A DNA stretch of 64,000 nucleotides from JASFYU01 sp045046905. GTDB taxonomy: Bacteria; Bacteroidota; Bacteroidia; Flavobacteriales; Flavobacteriaceae. The notes under the pieces were generated by a model. The model was not told the DNA's origin and did no database searches. It worked only from the letters and a program-made list of their open reading frames with translations. The stretch covers positions 1-64,000 of the forward strand of contig JASFYU010000064.1 of assembly GCA_045046905.1 (NCBI GenBank). The letters are read 5' to 3'. A program made the translations under genes and the position numbers. Shown one piece after another: positions 34,847-43,314 of this stretch; within the stretch, counting starts at the first letter, position 1, and each line of letters starts with the position of its first letter.

Positions 34847-35805
34847 TGCTCAAAGTTGGAGTCTTGGGGGCCGGCCATTTAGGGAAAATACATTTACGCC
34901 TGCTCAATGAATCCCAAAAATATCATCTGATTGGTTTTTATGATCCCGACGCCATCAACGCTAAGAAAGTAGCCGCAGAATTTGGCTATACGTATTTTGA
35001 GAATATAAATACCTTAATCGATGCAGTCGATGTGATTAATATCGTAACCCCAACTCTTTCGCATTACGATTGCGCAAAAAAGGCCATGGAAAAAGGAAAA
35101 CATGTTTTTCTTGAGAAACCCATAACCAACACCCTGGAGGAAGCTGAAGAATTGCTTTCACTAGAAAAAAAATATCAGATTAAAGGTCAGGTAGGTCATG
35201 TAGAACGTTTTAATCCGGCATTTTTGGCCGTCAAGAACAGTATTCATAACCCAATGTTCATTGAAAGCCATAGATTGGCCGAATTTAACCCACGAGGCAC
35301 TGACGTACCCGTGGTATTGGATCTCATGATTCATGATATTGATGCTATTCTAAGCGTGGTAAATTCAGAAGTTAAAAAAATAAATGCCAGTGGCGTTTCG
35401 GTCATAAGCAAATCTCCTGATATTGCCAATGCTCGAATCGAGTTTGAAAATGGCTGCGTGGCCAACTTGACCGCGAGTCGAATCTCATTAAAAAATATGC
35501 GTAAATCACGCTTTTTTCAACGTGATGCATATATATCAGTAGATTTTCTCGAAAAAAAGGCTGAAGTAGTAAAAATGAAGGATGCTCCTGAAACGGTAGG
35601 CGATTTTGATATGGTCTTGCAAAATGCAGAAGGAGAGAAAAAACAGATTTATTTCGAAAACCCCGAAATAGTTAACAACAATGCCATTTTGGAGGAACTT
35701 GAAACCTTCGCCGATGCCATTAATAATGACAGCATACCGGTGGTTAGCTTAAGACAGGGTACAAATGCTCTTAGAGTAGCGTTGCAAATTATTGAATCTT
35801 TCTAA
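34846..35805 (+). CDS. Gfo/Idh/MocA-family oxidoreductase
   Basis: A 319-residue NAD(P)-dependent sugar or inositol dehydrogenase-like protein. The N-terminal Rossmann domain starts VGVLGAGHLGKIHLRLL. The family motif GKHVFLEKPITNTLEEAEEL carries the catalytic Lys in EKP. The C-terminal alpha/beta domain includes HDIDAILSVV, with the His/Asp active-site position. Substrate unknown. The in-frame ATG at 34819 is rejected because the -7-like element lies after it and the Rossmann motif fits the ATG at 34846. The next gene begins 10 bases after the stop, so they probably share a transcript. Confidence 0.87.
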   Translation: MLKVGVLGAGHLGKIHLRLLNESQKYHLIGFYDPDAINAKKVAAEFGYTYFENINTLIDAVDVINIVTPTLSHYDCAKKAMEKGKHVFLEKPITNTLEEAEELLSLEKKYQIKGQVGHVERFNPAFLAVKNSIHNPMFIESHRLAEFNPRGTDVPVVLDLMIHDIDAILSVVNSEVKKINASGVSVISKSPDIANARIEFENGCVANLTASRISLKNMRKSRFFQRDAYISVDFLEKKAEVVKMKDAPETVGDFDMVLQNAEGEKKQIYFENPEIVNNNAILEELETFADAINNDSIPVVSLRQGTNALRVALQIIESF

Positions 35806-35815
35806 AGTCATTGAA

Positions 35816-36703
35816 ATGAAACACATAGCCGTCATAGGAGCGGGCACCATGGGAAACGGTATTGCCCAAGTTTTCGCTCAAAATGGATTTAAAGTTAGCC
35901 TCATTGATATTTCAAAAACTTTCTTGGATCAGGGAATCACCACTATTTCAAAAAACCTTGACCGCATGCTGGTCAAAGAAAAAATCAATGAAGATGAAAA
36001 GTTAGCAACCTTGAACAACATCCTCTCATTTACTGTTCTTTCGGAAGGCATTAGAGATTCTGACTTGGTAATTGAGGCGGCCACCGAAAATGTAGAGCTG
36101 AAATTAAACATTTTTAAAGAGTTAGATGAGATCTGCAAGCGCGACACCATTTTGGCCACCAACACCTCATCAATTTCAATAACCCGAATCGCGGCCACCA
36201 CAAAAAGACCCGACAAAGTAATAGGAATGCACTTTATGAATCCTGTTCCTGTTATGCCCTTGGTAGAGATCATTCGAGGGTATAACACTTCGAATAAAAC
36301 AACAAGGACGATTATTGAACTTAGCAAAAGCTTGGGGAAATCTCCGACTGAAGTCAATGACTACCCCGGGTTTGTGGCCAACCGTATATTAATGCCCATG
36401 ATCAATGAATCTATTGAGACGCTATATACAGGTGTTGCTGGGGTACAAGAAATCGATACCGTTATGAAAATGGGCATGGCACACCCTATGGGACCCCTAC
36501 AATTGGCTGATTTTATTGGACTAGATGTATGCCTATCGATTCTAAACCTTATGTACGACGGCTTCAAAAACCTCAAATATGCCCCTTGTCCCCTACTGGT
36601 CAATATGGTAATGGCCGGAAAATTAGGGTTAAAATCAGGCGAAGGGTTTTATGATTATTCCAATTCACGAAAGGCCGAAATTGTAGCTTCACAATTTAAA
36701 TAA
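35816..36703 (+). CDS. 3-hydroxybutyryl-CoA (3-hydroxyacyl-CoA) dehydrogenase
   Basis: NAD-dependent dehydrogenase of beta-oxidation or butanoate/PHB-type metabolism, 295 residues. The Rossmann motif IAVIGAGTMGNGIAQVFA starts at residue 4, the catalytic IGMHFMNPVPVMPLVEI block carries the His-Glu pair, and the C-terminal domain has DYPGFVANRILMPMINE and GMAHPMGPLQLADFIGLD. The ATG at 35816 gives the normal length. It is placed between an oxidoreductase and a DUF1015 gene, with 6 bases before the latter: an operon of three. Confidence 0.93.
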   Translation: MKHIAVIGAGTMGNGIAQVFAQNGFKVSLIDISKTFLDQGITTISKNLDRMLVKEKINEDEKLATLNNILSFTVLSEGIRDSDLVIEAATENVELKLNIFKELDEICKRDTILATNTSSISITRIAATTKRPDKVIGMHFMNPVPVMPLVEIIRGYNTSNKTTRTIIELSKSLGKSPTEVNDYPGFVANRILMPMINESIETLYTGVAGVQEIDTVMKMGMAHPMGPLQLADFIGLDVCLSILNLMYDGFKNLKYAPCPLLVNMVMAGKLGLKSGEGFYDYSNSRKAEIVASQFK

Positions 36704-36709
36704 TCCTAT

Positions 36710-37945
36710 ATGGCAACCATAATACCTTTTAAGGCCATTCGCCCAACACAAGATAAAGTCGCTTTTGTAGCCTCGCGTTCCTATGAAGAATATTCAAGAA
36801 AAGAATTGAATGCGATTCTAAACTACAATCCGTTTTCTTTTTTGCATATCATCGACCCCGGATTTAGATTTGATAATAAAGTCTCAAAATCAGAACGTTT
36901 TAAATTGGTCCACAATCGGTATTTAGAGTTTTTGAAAGGTAATATTCTAATGAAAGATACCAAGGATAGTTTTTATATCTATGAAATAGAAAAAAATGAC
37001 TTTAAGTGTTGTGGGCTTCTATGCAGTACAAGTGTTGAAGATTATCAAAATGATGTCATCAAAAAACATGAGGAAACCATTCATCGGAGAGAGGAATTGT
37101 TCGCAAACTATCTGAAAACCGTAGAGTTCAACGCGGAGCCCGTCTTGATGACCTATGTCAATACCGACATAATTGATAAAACCATTCAAAAGGCAACAAA
37201 GAACACGCCTGAATACAACTTTACGACAACGGATAAGGCCACACATCGCCTTTGGGCAATTTCTGACAAAAAAACAGTCATGACATTGCAAGGAGAATTC
37301 CAAAAAATTGATGCGCTATACATCGCAGATGGCCACCACAGAAGTGCTTCTTCTACTCTTTTATCACAACAATCGAAAGAGCAGAACCCAAGGCATACAG
37401 GTCGAGAGCATTATAATTTTTTTATGAGTTATTTGATTCCTGAATCAGAAATCAAAATTTACGAGTTCAACCGCATGATACAGGACTTAAACGGACTGAC
37501 AAAAGAAGAATTTTTAATCAAGCTGAAAACATATTACAAGATTGAGAATAGAGGGCGCACATTATATAAACCGACCAAAAAACATCACTTTAGTATGTAT
37601 TTGGAAGGTGAATTTTACGCACTTTATCTTAAAAATAAAACCTACGAATTTACTGATGTCCTTAGTAAATTGGATACCCAAATACTATTAAAAACGGTAT
37701 TGGAACCCATTTTAGACATTCTTGACCTGCGCAACAATAAAAGAATACAGTACGGCTATGGTAAACAGAACATTCGCAAAATGAAAGATGAAATCGACAA
37801 AGGCAACTTTGTCGTGGGTTTCGGCCTTGTTCCCATTGCTGTTGATGAAATCAAGGCAATCGCCGATGCAGGATTGGTAATGCCGCCTAAAAGCACGTAT
37901 ATAGAACCCAAAATGCGAAGCGGATTAACTATTTATGAATTATAA
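36710..37945 (+). CDS. DUF1015 family protein
   Basis: A 411-residue cytoplasmic protein matching the DUF1015 family: IPFKAIRPTQDKVAFVASRS at the N-terminus, the central YIADGHHRSASSTLL block with its conserved Asp, His and Arg, and AGLVMPPKSTYIEPKMRSGL at the end. The biochemical role of the family is unsettled; kinase-like activity on serine has been reported for related archaeal proteins, and the GHHR motif looks catalytic. It follows the 3-hydroxyacyl-CoA dehydrogenase by six bases. Confidence 0.9.
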   Translation: MATIIPFKAIRPTQDKVAFVASRSYEEYSRKELNAILNYNPFSFLHIIDPGFRFDNKVSKSERFKLVHNRYLEFLKGNILMKDTKDSFYIYEIEKNDFKCCGLLCSTSVEDYQNDVIKKHEETIHRREELFANYLKTVEFNAEPVLMTYVNTDIIDKTIQKATKNTPEYNFTTTDKATHRLWAISDKKTVMTLQGEFQKIDALYIADGHHRSASSTLLSQQSKEQNPRHTGREHYNFFMSYLIPESEIKIYEFNRMIQDLNGLTKEEFLIKLKTYYKIENRGRTLYKPTKKHHFSMYLEGEFYALYLKNKTYEFTDVLSKLDTQILLKTVLEPILDILDLRNNKRIQYGYGKQNIRKMKDEIDKGNFVVGFGLVPIAVDEIKAIADAGLVMPPKSTYIEPKMRSGLTIYEL

Positions 37946-38080
37946 GAACTAGCTTGGAGCATTAAAAGGAACTGATCTCTTCTATTTTGGCGCAGACTTA
38001 AAGATAGTAGATTCACTTGATGGAAATAAAGAAAATCAAAACCTTAAATACTTCTAAGGCAATAAAATAAGTATCATTTC

Positions 38081-38734
38081 ATGCCAATTAATCAAAATCT
38101 TCAAACTATAAAGAATACGTTACCAGAGGGTGTAACTCTTGTTGCCGTATCAAAAACCAAACCAACCGAGGACATACTGGAGGCCTATACGACTGGACAT
38201 CGAATTTTTGGTGAAAATAAAATTCAAGAAATGACACAAAAATGGGAGACCATGCCCAAAGACATAAAGTGGCACATGATTGGTCATGTACAACGCAACA
38301 AGATAAAATACATGGCCGAATATGTATCTTTGATACATGGGGTAGACAGTCTTAAATTATTGAAGGAAATAGATAAACAGGCCAAGAAACATCAGCGAAC
38401 AATCGATTGTTTGTTACAGGTACATATCGCCGAGGAGGATACCAAATTCGGAATGAACGCCTTTGAACTAAATGAACTTGTCTCCTCTGATGAATTGGCC
38501 CTTATGCAAAATATAAAAATTACAGGGCTAATGGGAATGGCGACTTTAACCGAAGACAAAGAACAGATCCGTAGAGAATTCGAACATTTAAAATCGCTAT
38601 TTGATAAAACAAAGATCCACCTACCTATTATCACCGTACTCTCAATGGGCATGAGTGGCGATTATGAAATTGCTATAGAACAAGGCAGTACCATGGTACG
38701 CATCGGAAGTAGTATCTTTGGCTCTAGAGATTAG
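38081..38734 (+). CDS. yggS: YggS-family PLP homeostasis protein
   Basis: A 217-residue single-domain PLP-binding protein (PLPBP/YggS/PROSC family), a cytoplasmic carrier or buffer of pyridoxal phosphate. The PLP lysine is in LVAVSKTKPTEDI (near residue 27). GENKIQEM, WHMIGHVQRNKIKYM, GLMGMATL and LSMGMSGDYEIAIEQGSTMV, then RIGSSIFGSR, follow in the family order. Transcribed alone, 135 bases past the DUF1015 gene. Confidence 0.95.
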   Translation: MPINQNLQTIKNTLPEGVTLVAVSKTKPTEDILEAYTTGHRIFGENKIQEMTQKWETMPKDIKWHMIGHVQRNKIKYMAEYVSLIHGVDSLKLLKEIDKQAKKHQRTIDCLLQVHIAEEDTKFGMNAFELNELVSSDELALMQNIKITGLMGMATLTEDKEQIRREFEHLKSLFDKTKIHLPIITVLSMGMSGDYEIAIEQGSTMVRIGSSIFGSRD

Positions 38735-38785
38735 AGACCCTGCCAAGGCTACGTTTTGCGAGTTTTTGCAGTAAACTAGCTCAGG

Positions 38786-38816
38786 GCAAGCCTGCCTTTA
38801 CCGTAGGCAGGCTTGC
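38786..38816. repeat. Perfect 12-base hairpin of the GC-rich repeat family
   Basis: GCAAGCCTGCCT (38786-38797) and AGGCAGGCTTGC (38805-38816) pair perfectly around a 7-base loop. It lies 50 bases after yggS and could double as a transcription barrier, though no T-run follows. Confidence 0.8.
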
Positions 38817-38857
38817 TAGGTATTAAAAGGAAACAAGTTTTAACATTTCAGTACAGT

Positions 38858-38900
38858 CTCGATAGCTATCGGGAGAGTATTAAACCCGCGAATAGGGAAT
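38858..38900. repeat. CGATAGCTATCG palindrome and repeat tail
   Basis: CTCGATAGCTATCGGGAG at 38858-38875 contains a 12-base palindrome. It is followed by TTAAACCCGCGAATAGGGAA, which resembles the TTAAACCCTCAATGAGGGA end of the unit at 58.8 kb. A fragment of the same palindrome lies at 50457-50470. Confidence 0.5.
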
Positions 38901-38914
38901 AAATCAATGAATGT

Positions 38915-40282
38915 ATGTACGTCATACTAGATATAGAGACTACAGGAGGAAAATATAATGAAGAAGGCATTACCGAAATAGCCATTCATAAGTTCGACGG
39001 GCATCAAATAGTTGATACCTTTATTAGCCTTGTCAATCCTGAAAAAAAAATACAGCCATTTGTAGTCAACCTTACCGGGATCAACGATAAAATGTTGCTG
39101 ACTGCGCCCAAGTTTCATGAGGTCGCAAAACGTATCGTAGAAATAACCCAAGATTCTGTTCTGGTAGCCCATAACGCACAATTTGATTATAGAATTCTTC
39201 GAACCGAGTTCAGGCGGTTAGGTTATAATTTTGAACGAAAAACGATTTGTACGGTAGACCTTTCAAAAAACCTATTACCCGATGCAGAATCGTATAGTTT
39301 AGGAAAACTGGTCCGCTCTTTAGGAATCCCCGTAAGTGATCGTCACAGAGCAAACGGTGATGCCCTTGCAACCTTGAAACTATTTAAACTGTTACTTTCT
39401 AAAGATACCGATAAGTCAATTTTAAAAAGTGTTTTACGAAAAGAAACCCATGGGGAGCTTTCTGAAAAACAATTGGATATTGTCGAACAAATGCCCTCTG
39501 AAACAGGTGTTTATTATATGCACAATAAAAATGGTGATATTATATTTCTTGGGAAAAGCAGCAATATCAAAAAACGGATAAACCAACACTTCACCAAAAA
39601 TGGGGATCGGGCCCGCCAACTACAGAAAGAAACCAAAAAGGTCACTTTCGAGAAAACCGGCAGCGAATTGGTAGCGCTTTTAAAAGAGTACGAGGAGCTA
39701 AAACGGAACAAACCTAAATTCAACGTTCTCCCAAAACAAAAACTGTTTTCCCATGCCCTATATAAGTCTTATGACCAGAACGGCTATATCAACCTAAGGG
39801 CAGATAGTATAAAAGGGGGTAGGAACCCTATGATTACGTTTAGCAGCATTCATAGTGCCAAAAATTTTCTTTATAAAATCAATGCTGAATTCACCTTATG
39901 TGACAAGCTGAACGGACTTTCGCAAGCGAAACATAATTGTGCTAATTTCGAGGATTCAAAATGTAATGGTGCCTGCGTTAACAAGGAGGAACCATCCGAA
40001 TATAATGGCCGTGTCCAAGCTGCGTTGAATGCATATAGCCTAAGGGGAAAGAACATAGTTATTATCGATAAAGGTCGTGAAATTGGCGAACATAGTGCTA
40101 TATTGATTAAAAATGGCGTTTTTGAAGGATTGGGTTTTTACAACCTAAACTATCAAATCAATACTATTCATATCTTAGAATCGATAATTACACCCATGCA
40201 AGGTAATGCCAATACCACCCATCTTATTGAAACCTATTTGAGAAAAAAGAAAGGTGTCAAAATTTTGGAACTGAACATATAA
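38915..40282 (+). CDS. DnaQ-like 3'-5' exonuclease fused to a GIY-YIG nuclease domain
   Basis: A 455-residue protein with two nuclease domains. Residues 1-170 are a DEDDh exonuclease like DNA polymerase III epsilon: ExoI LDIETTGG, ExoII LVAHNAQFDYRIL and ExoIII HRANGDALATL with the final His and Asp. Residues about 195-285 are a GIY-YIG domain as in the UvrC N-terminus (TGVYYMHNKNGDIIFLGKSS, then IKKRINQHF). A Cys-bearing region (CANFEDSKCNGAC, about 355-367) follows, as in UvrC/Cho-type homologues. The combination suggests a DNA-repair incision or trimming role. An ATG at 38915 is used. Five bases before the next gene. Confidence 0.9.
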   Translation: MYVILDIETTGGKYNEEGITEIAIHKFDGHQIVDTFISLVNPEKKIQPFVVNLTGINDKMLLTAPKFHEVAKRIVEITQDSVLVAHNAQFDYRILRTEFRRLGYNFERKTICTVDLSKNLLPDAESYSLGKLVRSLGIPVSDRHRANGDALATLKLFKLLLSKDTDKSILKSVLRKETHGELSEKQLDIVEQMPSETGVYYMHNKNGDIIFLGKSSNIKKRINQHFTKNGDRARQLQKETKKVTFEKTGSELVALLKEYEELKRNKPKFNVLPKQKLFSHALYKSYDQNGYINLRADSIKGGRNPMITFSSIHSAKNFLYKINAEFTLCDKLNGLSQAKHNCANFEDSKCNGACVNKEEPSEYNGRVQAALNAYSLRGKNIVIIDKGREIGEHSAILIKNGVFEGLGFYNLNYQINTIHILESIITPMQGNANTTHLIETYLRKKKGVKILELNI

Positions 40283-40286
40283 TACA

Positions 40287-41120
40287 TTGAAAAATAAAAA
40301 ACCTATCGTCCGCTGGAAAAGAAAGATTCATGAAGTCATTTATGAAGCCGATACCCCCATTGGAAAATGGTTCGATATCACGCTGTTTATACTCATCATC
40401 ATCAGTGTCATATTAGTCATGCTAGAGAGCGTAAAAGAAATTGACGCTAAATACCATCGTATACTACTGGCCCTTGAATGGGTCATCACCATTTTTTTTA
40501 CCATAGAGTACATTGCCAGGGTAATAAGCATACGAAAACCGTTCAAATATATCTTTAGCTTTTATGGTATTATTGATTTCATATCCACGATACCACTGTA
40601 CGTCTCTTATATTCTTGTAGGCTCCAACTTTTTACTAGCGGTCAGGGCATTTCGATTGTTACGCGTTTTCAGAATTTTAAAACTAGTGCAGTTCTTGGGA
40701 GAAGCCTCTCAACTAAAAAAAGCCTTAAAAGCTAGCAGGGCCAAAATAGCGGTCTTTATATATGTGGTTCTTATACTTTCGGTGATTATGGGCACTGTCA
40801 TGTATCTGGTCGAGGATGATAAAGCCGGGTTTACCAGTATTCCCCGAAGTATTTATTGGGCCATAGTCACCTTAACAACGGTAGGCTACGGTGATATCGC
40901 TCCCCAAACCAGTTTTGGTCAACTCATAGCAACAGTTGTTATGATTCTAGGTTATGGTATTATTGCCGTTCCTACGGGTATCATTACCGTGGAATTTTCT
41001 AAACAGTCGCAACTGGAAAAAGACAAATTACACCTAAATACACAATCTTGCCCCAGTTGTTCTCGCGAGGGCCATCGAGATGATGCTACCCATTGCTTTA
41101 ACTGTGGAAGTAAACTGTGA
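40287..41120 (+). CDS. Voltage-gated potassium-channel-like ion transporter with zinc ribbon
   Basis: A 277-residue inner-membrane channel subunit of the six-helix type. The voltage-sensor S4 helix has regularly spaced arginines (RAFRLLRVFRILKLVQF). The pore loop TLTTVGYGDIAPQT holds the K+ selectivity filter TVGYGD, and the last helix is LIATVVMILGYGIIAVPTGI. The cytoplasmic C-terminus ends in a zinc-ribbon-like CPSC...CFNC pair (SCPSCSREG, HCFNCGSKL). Only a TTG at 40287 is available as start; it lies four bases after the previous stop. Its stop overlaps the miaA ATG by one base, so the genes are coupled. Confidence 0.9.
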   Translation: MKNKKPIVRWKRKIHEVIYEADTPIGKWFDITLFILIIISVILVMLESVKEIDAKYHRILLALEWVITIFFTIEYIARVISIRKPFKYIFSFYGIIDFISTIPLYVSYILVGSNFLLAVRAFRLLRVFRILKLVQFLGEASQLKKALKASRAKIAVFIYVVLILSVIMGTVMYLVEDDKAGFTSIPRSIYWAIVTLTTVGYGDIAPQTSFGQLIATVVMILGYGIIAVPTGIITVEFSKQSQLEKDKLHLNTQSCPSCSREGHRDDATHCFNCGSKL

Positions 41121-42040
41121 TGAAAAAAATACTAATTTCTATTGTAGGCCCTACGGCAATTGGGAAGACAAAATTGTCGATTGCCCTTGCCAAGCATTTC
41201 AACACCGAAATAATTTCGGCGGATTCCAGACAGTTCTACAAAGAAATGTCAATAGGAACAGCCGTACCCCTACCTATCGAACTGGCTGCCGTTCCCCACC
41301 ATTTTATACAGCATAAAAGTATTTTTGACACCTATTCGGTTGGAGATTTTGAACGGGAGGCCCTAAGCCGTTTAGATAGTCTTTTTATCAACAACGAGGT
41401 GGTACTTATGGTCGGGGGAAGTGGATTATATGTGGATGCAATCACCAAAGGTTTGGATAAATTTCCTCAGGTCGGCCCAAAAATACGTCTAGAACTGAAT
41501 GAAATTTTCAATGATAAGGGTATTAAAGCACTACAAGATGAGCTCAAAGATCTAGACAAAGACTATTATGACAAGGTAGACCTTGGAAATCCACATCGAA
41601 TGATTCGAGCTTTGGAAATTTGCAGGGGCACGGGAAGGCCGTATTCCTCATTTCTAAACAAAGGAAAAACTAAAAGGCCTTTTGATACAATTACAATAGG
41701 CATAAATGCGGATAGGGAAATTATTTATGATCGCATCGACCAAAGGGTAGACGCAATGATGAAACAAGGACTTTTAAAAGAAGCCAAGCCCCTTTATGAA
41801 CACCGAAAAATGAATGCCATGCAGACTGTGAGCTATAAAGAACTTTTCAAGTATTTCGAAGGCGAATGGGATTTGGATTTTTCTATATCGGAAATAAAGA
41901 AGAACAGCCGAAGATTCTCTAAAAGACAACTAACCTGGTTTAAAAAAGATGCAACCACCCTCTGGTTTCAACATACTACTACCTTAGATAAAATAGTGCA
42001 AATAATCCAAGAAAAACTAAACATCTCTAAAAATGGATAG
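41120..42040 (+). CDS. miaA: tRNA dimethylallyltransferase
   Basis: Adds the dimethylallyl group to A37 of tRNAs that read UNN codons. 306 residues. P-loop SIVGPTAIGKTKLSIALA at residues 7-24, DSRQFYKEMSIGTA, VGGSGLYVDAI, and the MQTVSYKELFKYFEG block near the end are all present. The ATG at 41120 overlaps the channel gene's stop (TGATG). Its own end overlaps the next gene by eight bases. Cytoplasmic; it depends on dimethylallyl diphosphate. Confidence 0.96.
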   Translation: MKKILISIVGPTAIGKTKLSIALAKHFNTEIISADSRQFYKEMSIGTAVPLPIELAAVPHHFIQHKSIFDTYSVGDFEREALSRLDSLFINNEVVLMVGGSGLYVDAITKGLDKFPQVGPKIRLELNEIFNDKGIKALQDELKDLDKDYYDKVDLGNPHRMIRALEICRGTGRPYSSFLNKGKTKRPFDTITIGINADREIIYDRIDQRVDAMMKQGLLKEAKPLYEHRKMNAMQTVSYKELFKYFEGEWDLDFSISEIKKNSRRFSKRQLTWFKKDATTLWFQHTTTLDKIVQIIQEKLNISKNG

Positions 42041-42533
42041 CCCTAGAATACTATTTATCATGGGGGTCTCGGGATCAGGAAAATCGACTATAGGAAAATT
42101 ATTGGCCCTCACATTGAATATTCCATTTTTCGATGGCGATGATTATCATTCTAAAGCGAATATAGAAAAAATGAGCCTTGGAAACCCACTTAGCGACAAC
42201 GATCGTATCGAATGGTTGCAGGGCATAAATTCGATGGCCCTGAAAAATTGTACAAGAGGAGCGGTGATTGCCTGTTCGGCACTAAAAGAGTCGTATAGAT
42301 TGCTATTGTCCGAAAAAATAGAAGAAGGGTCGACCTTTGTGTATTTAAAAGGTTCATTTGAAGAAGTCTTGGATAGGTTGCAGCAAAGAAAAGGGCATTT
42401 TATGCCCATAAACCTATTGAAATCACAATTCGAAGTTTTGGAACAACCCAAAAAAGCCATTATTGTATCAATCAAAAGCTTGCCCCATGAAATCGTAGAG
42501 CAAATAAAGACAGCGCTCGATAAAAACTACTAA
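42033..42533 (+). CDS. gntK: Gluconokinase (gluconate kinase)
   Basis: A 166-residue kinase that phosphorylates gluconate to 6-phosphogluconate. P-loop FIMGVSGSGKSTIGKLLA; FFDGDDYHSKANIEKMSLG and PLSDNDRIEWL are typical for GntK, as are ACSALKESYR, FVYLKGSFEEV, and the QQRKGHFMPINLLKSQFEVL block. The start lies inside the end of miaA (8-base overlap). No gluconate importer or edd/eda genes are near, so it may act as part of a housekeeping shunt. Confidence 0.92.
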   Translation: MDSPRILFIMGVSGSGKSTIGKLLALTLNIPFFDGDDYHSKANIEKMSLGNPLSDNDRIEWLQGINSMALKNCTRGAVIACSALKESYRLLLSEKIEEGSTFVYLKGSFEEVLDRLQQRKGHFMPINLLKSQFEVLEQPKKAIIVSIKSLPHEIVEQIKTALDKNY

Positions 42534-42538
42534 GCAGA

Positions 42539-42577
42539 GTTCGAGCTAAACTGTTAACAAATAAATATAGCTCGAAC
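42539..42577. repeat. Hairpin related to the TTAGGTCGAACTC repeat
   Basis: GTTCGAGCTA (42539-42548) and TAGCTCGAAC (42568-42577) are a perfect inverted repeat between convergent gntK and rprY. The arm context AGAGTTCGAGCTAA resembles TGAGTTCGACCTAA of the elements near 11 and 12.9 kb. It may act as a shared terminator. Confidence 0.5.
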
Positions 42578-42598
42578 CCGACTTAAAAGAAAGCTTGT

Positions 42599-43309
42599 TT
42601 ATTCTTCGGTCTTTACCACCAATCGAAACCCTTCGCCGTGAATATTCAATATTTCTACAGTATCATCACGTTTTAAATATTTACGCAATTTGGCGATATA
42701 CACATCCATACTTCTCGATGTGAAATAATTATCATCTCTCCATATTTTGGTCAGGGCCAATTCACGTGGCATTAGATCGTTTTCGTGCAAAGCCATCAAG
42801 CGTAACAATTCATTCTCTTTAGGAGATAGTTTTATAGAATCCTCATCCTTGTACTTCAAAAAACGAAGCTTTGAATTTAGATGAAACCCCCCAATCTGAA
42901 ATTCGAATTTTTTACTATCTGCTAATGAGTTAGACGCTTTTCTTAAAATTATCGCCTTAAGTTTGGCCAACAATACTTCTGAATCAAAAGGCTTGTTCAA
43001 GTAATCGTCCGCACCGGCTTTATATCCTTTTAGAACATCTTCTTTCATTGTTTTTGCCGTCAGGAATACGATAGGTACATTTTCATTTTTTTCTCGTATT
43101 TCCCTAGCCAATGTAAAGCCATCTTTATAAGGCATCATTACATCTAAGATGCATACATCATAATTGTCTTTTTTGAACTTTTCGAAGCCCTCCATCCCAT
43201 TTTTGGCCAAGGTCACATCGAAATCATTCATTGACAAATAATCTTTTAGAACAATTCCAAAATTAGGATCGTCCTCTACCAAAAGAATTTTCTTGTTAAC
43301 TGTTTCCAT
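42599..43309 (-). CDS. rprY: OmpR-family response regulator RprY-like
   Basis: Receiver (1-120) with acidic pair VEDDPNFG, phosphorylated Asp in VCILDVMMPYKDG (about residue 55), Thr in FLTAKTM and Lys in LNKPFDSE. The C-terminal winged helix (about 135-235) has KLSPKENELLRLMALHENDL, then YFTSRSMDVYIAKLRKYLK and ILNIHGEGFRL. It resembles RprY of Bacteroides. It is coupled to the kinase gene five bases upstream. It probably recognises the palindrome at 44953; this is inference. Confidence 0.93.
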   Translation of the reverse strand: METVNKKILLVEDDPNFGIVLKDYLSMNDFDVTLAKNGMEGFEKFKKDNYDVCILDVMMPYKDGFTLAREIREKNENVPIVFLTAKTMKEDVLKGYKAGADDYLNKPFDSEVLLAKLKAIILRKASNSLADSKKFEFQIGGFHLNSKLRFLKYKDEDSIKLSPKENELLRLMALHENDLMPRELALTKIWRDDNYFTSRSMDVYIAKLRKYLKRDDTVEILNIHGEGFRLVVKTEE

Positions 43310-43314
43310 TGTTT

